DNA of 7,653 nucleotides from Planctomycetales bacterium. GTDB lineage: Bacteria; Planctomycetota; Planctomycetia; Isosphaerales; Isosphaeraceae. Of this stretch, positions 5,234 through 7,653 are shown piece by piece; the first letter of the stretch is position 1, and each line of letters starts with the position of its first letter. Where the stretch lies: positions 1-7,653 of the forward strand of contig DAIDJI010000251.1 of the NCBI GenBank assembly GCA_027451455.1, in the 5' to 3' direction. The translations under genes and the position numbers were made by a program. The notes under the pieces were generated by a model. That model was not told where the DNA came from, did no database searches, and saw only the letters and a list, made by a program, of their open reading frames with translations.

Positions 5234-5602
5234 TCAGGCCGCGAAGAACGGCTGGACGCCCTCGGGCTTCGGCTCCATCCGCGCCCGGATCGTCTCGACG
5301 GCCTGCGCCGTGGCCCGGGTGTTCTCCTCCAGGTGGATCATCAACTGGAGCAGTCCCGCCACGACGAACATTTGCAGCGCACCAAACTCGATGCCGACGC
5401 CGTACAACACGCACATCCCGGCGAAGAACGGCGGGGTAGCGATCGGCCCGACGGTCGCCCCCAGGGCGAGCGCCAGGCCCCATCCCAGCAGGCCGATCCC
5501 CAGCAGGGCCAGCAGCGACCCGAACAGCACGCAGATCAGTCCGGCGATCCGGAGCATCGGATATCGCGGCTGGGTCTCGCGGAACGACGTGATCCTCGCC
5601 AT
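5234..5602 (-). CDS. Small integral membrane protein of unknown function (122 aa)
   Basis: A short cytoplasm-like N-terminus (MARITSFRETQPRYPMLR) leads into a long hydrophobic region (about 17-55, including LICVLFGSLLALLGIGLLGW). This is followed by a second one (59-90, including FFAGMCVLYGVGIEFGALQM), probably three or four membrane helices in all. The last helix runs into a charged amphipathic segment (HLEENTRATAQAVETIRARM, 90-109) that could form a short coiled coil at the membrane surface. ATG at 5600-5602 is chosen because GAGGGGGG lies 6 nt upstream; the in-frame extension to 5728 overlaps the YfhO-like gene and is not protein-like. The gene lies 46 bp downstream of the YfhO-like gene and is probably transcribed with it. 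No catalytic motif or known domain is recognised. Confidence 0.8.
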   Translation of the reverse strand: MARITSFRETQPRYPMLRIAGLICVLFGSLLALLGIGLLGWGLALALGATVGPIATPPFFAGMCVLYGVGIEFGALQMFVVAGLLQLMIHLEENTRATAQAVETIRARMEPKPEGVQPFFAA

Positions 5603-5648
5603 GGAAATCCCCCCTCGCGCACGATGCCAAATCGACCCATGACAGGGA

Positions 5649-7653
5649 TCATTCGTCGCCGGCCGCCCGATTATTGCGCGGTCTCGCGATCGAGGCGGAC
5701 GCGACCGCCAGCGCGGCGATCGAGGCAAGTAGGGAGATCGCTTTCCAGGCTTCGAGCCGACGGGTCCGGTATCGGAGCGTCACCCGATCGACGCCCGATC
5801 CGTCGAGCCGGACCGCCTGGAATCCGCCATCGACCGGCAAAACTGGCCGCTCGGGGCCCTCGCCGACCCGGGCGAGCCAGCCGGGGTCGAACGTCCGGGC
5901 AAGGACAAGGTCGCAAGGCCCATCATGGTCCACGGTCGCCGAGTCGCCGTCCCACGAGACGAGTCGGGCGCTTCGGGCGTCGGGGCGGGCGTCGACGCCG
6001 TCCTCGGCGAGGAACCAGGCGGTGTCGAGGTCATCGGAATGCAGGAGCCGGGCGACGAGCGCCGGCCGATCAGGGGCGACCCGCATCCGGGCCGCGACCC
6101 TCGCCTCGGGAAACGGCTCCTTGACCTGGACGATCGCCCACGACCGCGAGGCCGGCTCGCCGGGTCTTCGGTGGACAATCCGATCGAGCGCCGGGTCGCG
6201 CCATCGGCCCAGCTCCGGACCGATCGTCGAGGCCGACCCGCGCCCGTCGACCAGGTGCGTGACCCGGCACCGCCGGAGCCATCGACGGATTCCGTCGACA
6301 TCAACCGGCGCCCCCGTCTCCGGCCAGAAGAGCCGCTCCTGGAGCATCACCAGGAGCCGGTTCGACCACGGCTCGTTGAAGCCGATATAAGGGTCGCCGG
6401 TCGAAAGCCCGGCGCGGACCGGGATGTCGGCGACCTCGCCACCGACGCGAACGACGTCCCGATCGCGCCCGAGCGCCTCCAAAACCGGGCTCTCTCCGGG
6501 GATCGCGATCGACCATCCCCACTGTGTCGTCCCGGCGTAGTAGAGCGCCCCCAGCTCGACCGCGACCGCTGCTGCGACCGCGCCCGAGGGTAGCCTCCCC
6601 GATCGCCAGAGGATCACGACCATCGTCCCGACCGACCAGGCCAGCGCCCCCCAGAGGAAGCCGTCGGGGATACCGGCGATGGAGGCGCGGAGGTGGACGT
6701 CGGGCCGGGAGGCCCAAGCCGCGGCCGAGCCGGCGGCGACCGCCGCGAAGGCCAGCGCCGCCGCCATCCCGGCGCGGAAGCGCCCGCGGCCGATCGACCG
6801 GTCGAGCCCCTCGCCGGCCAGGATCGACACCCCGAGCATCGAGAGCAGGGTATACCGCGCCGGGACGCGGAACACACCGACTCCCAGGATCGCCATCACA
6901 ACGAGATATCCCCGCGGCCACCATCTCGGCATCGTCGCCGCTGCGAACGCGATCGGGACGAGCCACCGCCAGGGGAGCGGCCCTCGCCCGGTGGGTCGGG
7001 CGATCGTTCCGACGATTGCGAGGATCGTCGGAATCGTCCCGACGTAGAGCGCGGCCTCATACCCGGTCGTCTGCTCGCCGGACCAGTACGGGTCCTCGGG
7101 CCCGAGCCGGAGGTCGCGGACCAGCCGGGGCAGCGCCGATTCGAACCAGTGGGGCGTCGGGAAGGCGTAGGCCAGCAGTTCGGCGATCGGCCGGCGTCCC
7201 TGTCCGACCAGCCCGGCGAACTGCCAGCTCGGCCCGAACTGCACCGAGGCGATCGCCGCCCCCCAGGGGACCGCAAGGATGGCCAGGATCGCCCGACGCC
7301 ACCCCAGGCCGTCAAACGAAGCGCGCCAGAGGGCCGTCAGGACGACCAGCCCGCCGGTCCACGCCTGGACCTGGAAGTGGCCGAGCGTCCATTGCACCCC
7401 GAGCACGATCGCGAGTCCGGCGAGCCAGCCCGGGCGCCCCGTTTTGAGGAAACACTCGGCGATCCCGAGGGCCATCGGCAGGTACGGCATCAGGCAATAA
7501 AACGGCTCGTGGCTGGAGTGGATCGCCTGGAACCCGCAGAACGTGAACGCGACCGCCGAGACTGACGCGCCCGGGGGCCGGACCGCCAGCGTCCTCGCGT
7601 AGAAATACGTCGACGCGGCGAGGGCCAGGTGATGCAGCCACATCGAGAGGCGG
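5649..7653 (-). CDS. YfhO-like polytopic membrane protein (GT-C type), N-terminus outside window
   Basis: The frame is open at the right edge, so only the last ~667 residues are seen. YfhO-family proteins are large multi-pass proteins with a GT-C-like glycosyltransferase architecture; the Bacillus member takes part in lipoteichoic acid glycosylation, a polymer not expected here. The visible part begins in the membrane domain, with SMWLHHLALAASTYFYART and then SAVAFTFCGFQAIHSSHEPF, a typical YfhO 'F.FSGF' region. IASVQFGPSWQFAGL matches the family's 'Q..P..E' element. About twelve hydrophobic segments follow. A C-terminal soluble portion includes the beta-rich segments DLVLARTFDPGWLARV and VTLRYR, which match the family's usual 'D.yyPGW' and closing beta-strand pattern. 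A final membrane helix (AISLLASIAALAVASASIA) and a short charged tail end the protein. Donor and acceptor substrates are unknown, probably lipid-linked sugars for envelope glycans. The 122-aa membrane protein gene follows 46 bp downstream. Confidence 0.85.
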   Translation of the reverse strand, partial: RLSMWLHHLALAASTYFYARTLAVRPPGASVSAVAFTFCGFQAIHSSHEPFYCLMPYLPMALGIAECFLKTGRPGWLAGLAIVLGVQWTLGHFQVQAWTGGLVVLTALWRASFDGLGWRRAILAILAVPWGAAIASVQFGPSWQFAGLVGQGRRPIAELLAYAFPTPHWFESALPRLVRDLRLGPEDPYWSGEQTTGYEAALYVGTIPTILAIVGTIARPTGRGPLPWRWLVPIAFAAATMPRWWPRGYLVVMAILGVGVFRVPARYTLLSMLGVSILAGEGLDRSIGRGRFRAGMAAALAFAAVAAGSAAAWASRPDVHLRASIAGIPDGFLWGALAWSVGTMVVILWRSGRLPSGAVAAAVAVELGALYYAGTTQWGWSIAIPGESPVLEALGRDRDVVRVGGEVADIPVRAGLSTGDPYIGFNEPWSNRLLVMLQERLFWPETGAPVDVDGIRRWLRRCRVTHLVDGRGSASTIGPELGRWRDPALDRIVHRRPGEPASRSWAIVQVKEPFPEARVAARMRVAPDRPALVARLLHSDDLDTAWFLAEDGVDARPDARSARLVSWDGDSATVDHDGPCDLVLARTFDPGWLARVGEGPERPVLPVDGGFQAVRLDGSGVDRVTLRYRTRRLEAWKAISLLASIAALAVASASIARPRNNRAAGDE

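Noticed and set aside
1..7653. CRISPR array, tRNA, rRNA, intact transposase or riboswitch
   Set aside because: No spaced repeat array, cloverleaf-like sequence, rRNA-like stretch, transposase domain or recognisable aptamer was seen on either strand.

Overview
The window is GC-rich and looks like a planctomycete chromosome, probably from the Isosphaeraceae or a close relative. This is inferred from style: strong GC3 bias, a PreP-type prolyl oligopeptidase, a large YfhO-like membrane protein, and a non-canonical HSP90 paired with a TPR protein. No rRNA, tRNA, CRISPR array or intact insertion sequence is visible, so the taxonomic call is tentative.

Layout. The left edge carries the end of an S9 prolyl oligopeptidase on the plus strand. 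Every other gene is on the minus strand, so read those from right to left. At the right edge is a YfhO-like polytopic membrane protein whose N-terminus lies outside the window. It is followed 46 bp later by a 122-residue integral membrane protein. After a 146-bp gap comes an HSP90/HtpG-family ATPase of 606 residues, started at TTG. It overlaps by 4 bp (ATGA) a 370-residue TPR-like helical-repeat protein, so the two are almost certainly co-translated. A 544-bp degenerate stretch follows. It holds a frameshifted small ORF, a perfect 18-bp palindrome, a decayed copy of a small-gene 5' end, and a plausible promoter. Next is a two-gene cassette with a 1-bp stop/start overlap: a 148-residue conserved-looking protein of unknown function, then a 165-residue HEPN-like all-helical protein. 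Last is a 64-residue small protein that converges on the oligopeptidase gene, with a strong hairpin at its 3' end.

How the genes may work together. Two translationally coupled pairs stand out. The HSP90-TPR pair resembles, by analogy only, the eukaryotic HSP90/TPR co-chaperone partnership, although the HSP90 has no MEEVD tail. The 148-aa/HEPN-like pair has the size, gene order and overlap of a toxin-antitoxin or conflict module. Parts of it are much lower in GC than the flanks. It lies between two diverged copies of the same small-gene start (encoding SGPIVRR), which suggests an accessory insertion. Neither functional idea can be proved from sequence alone.
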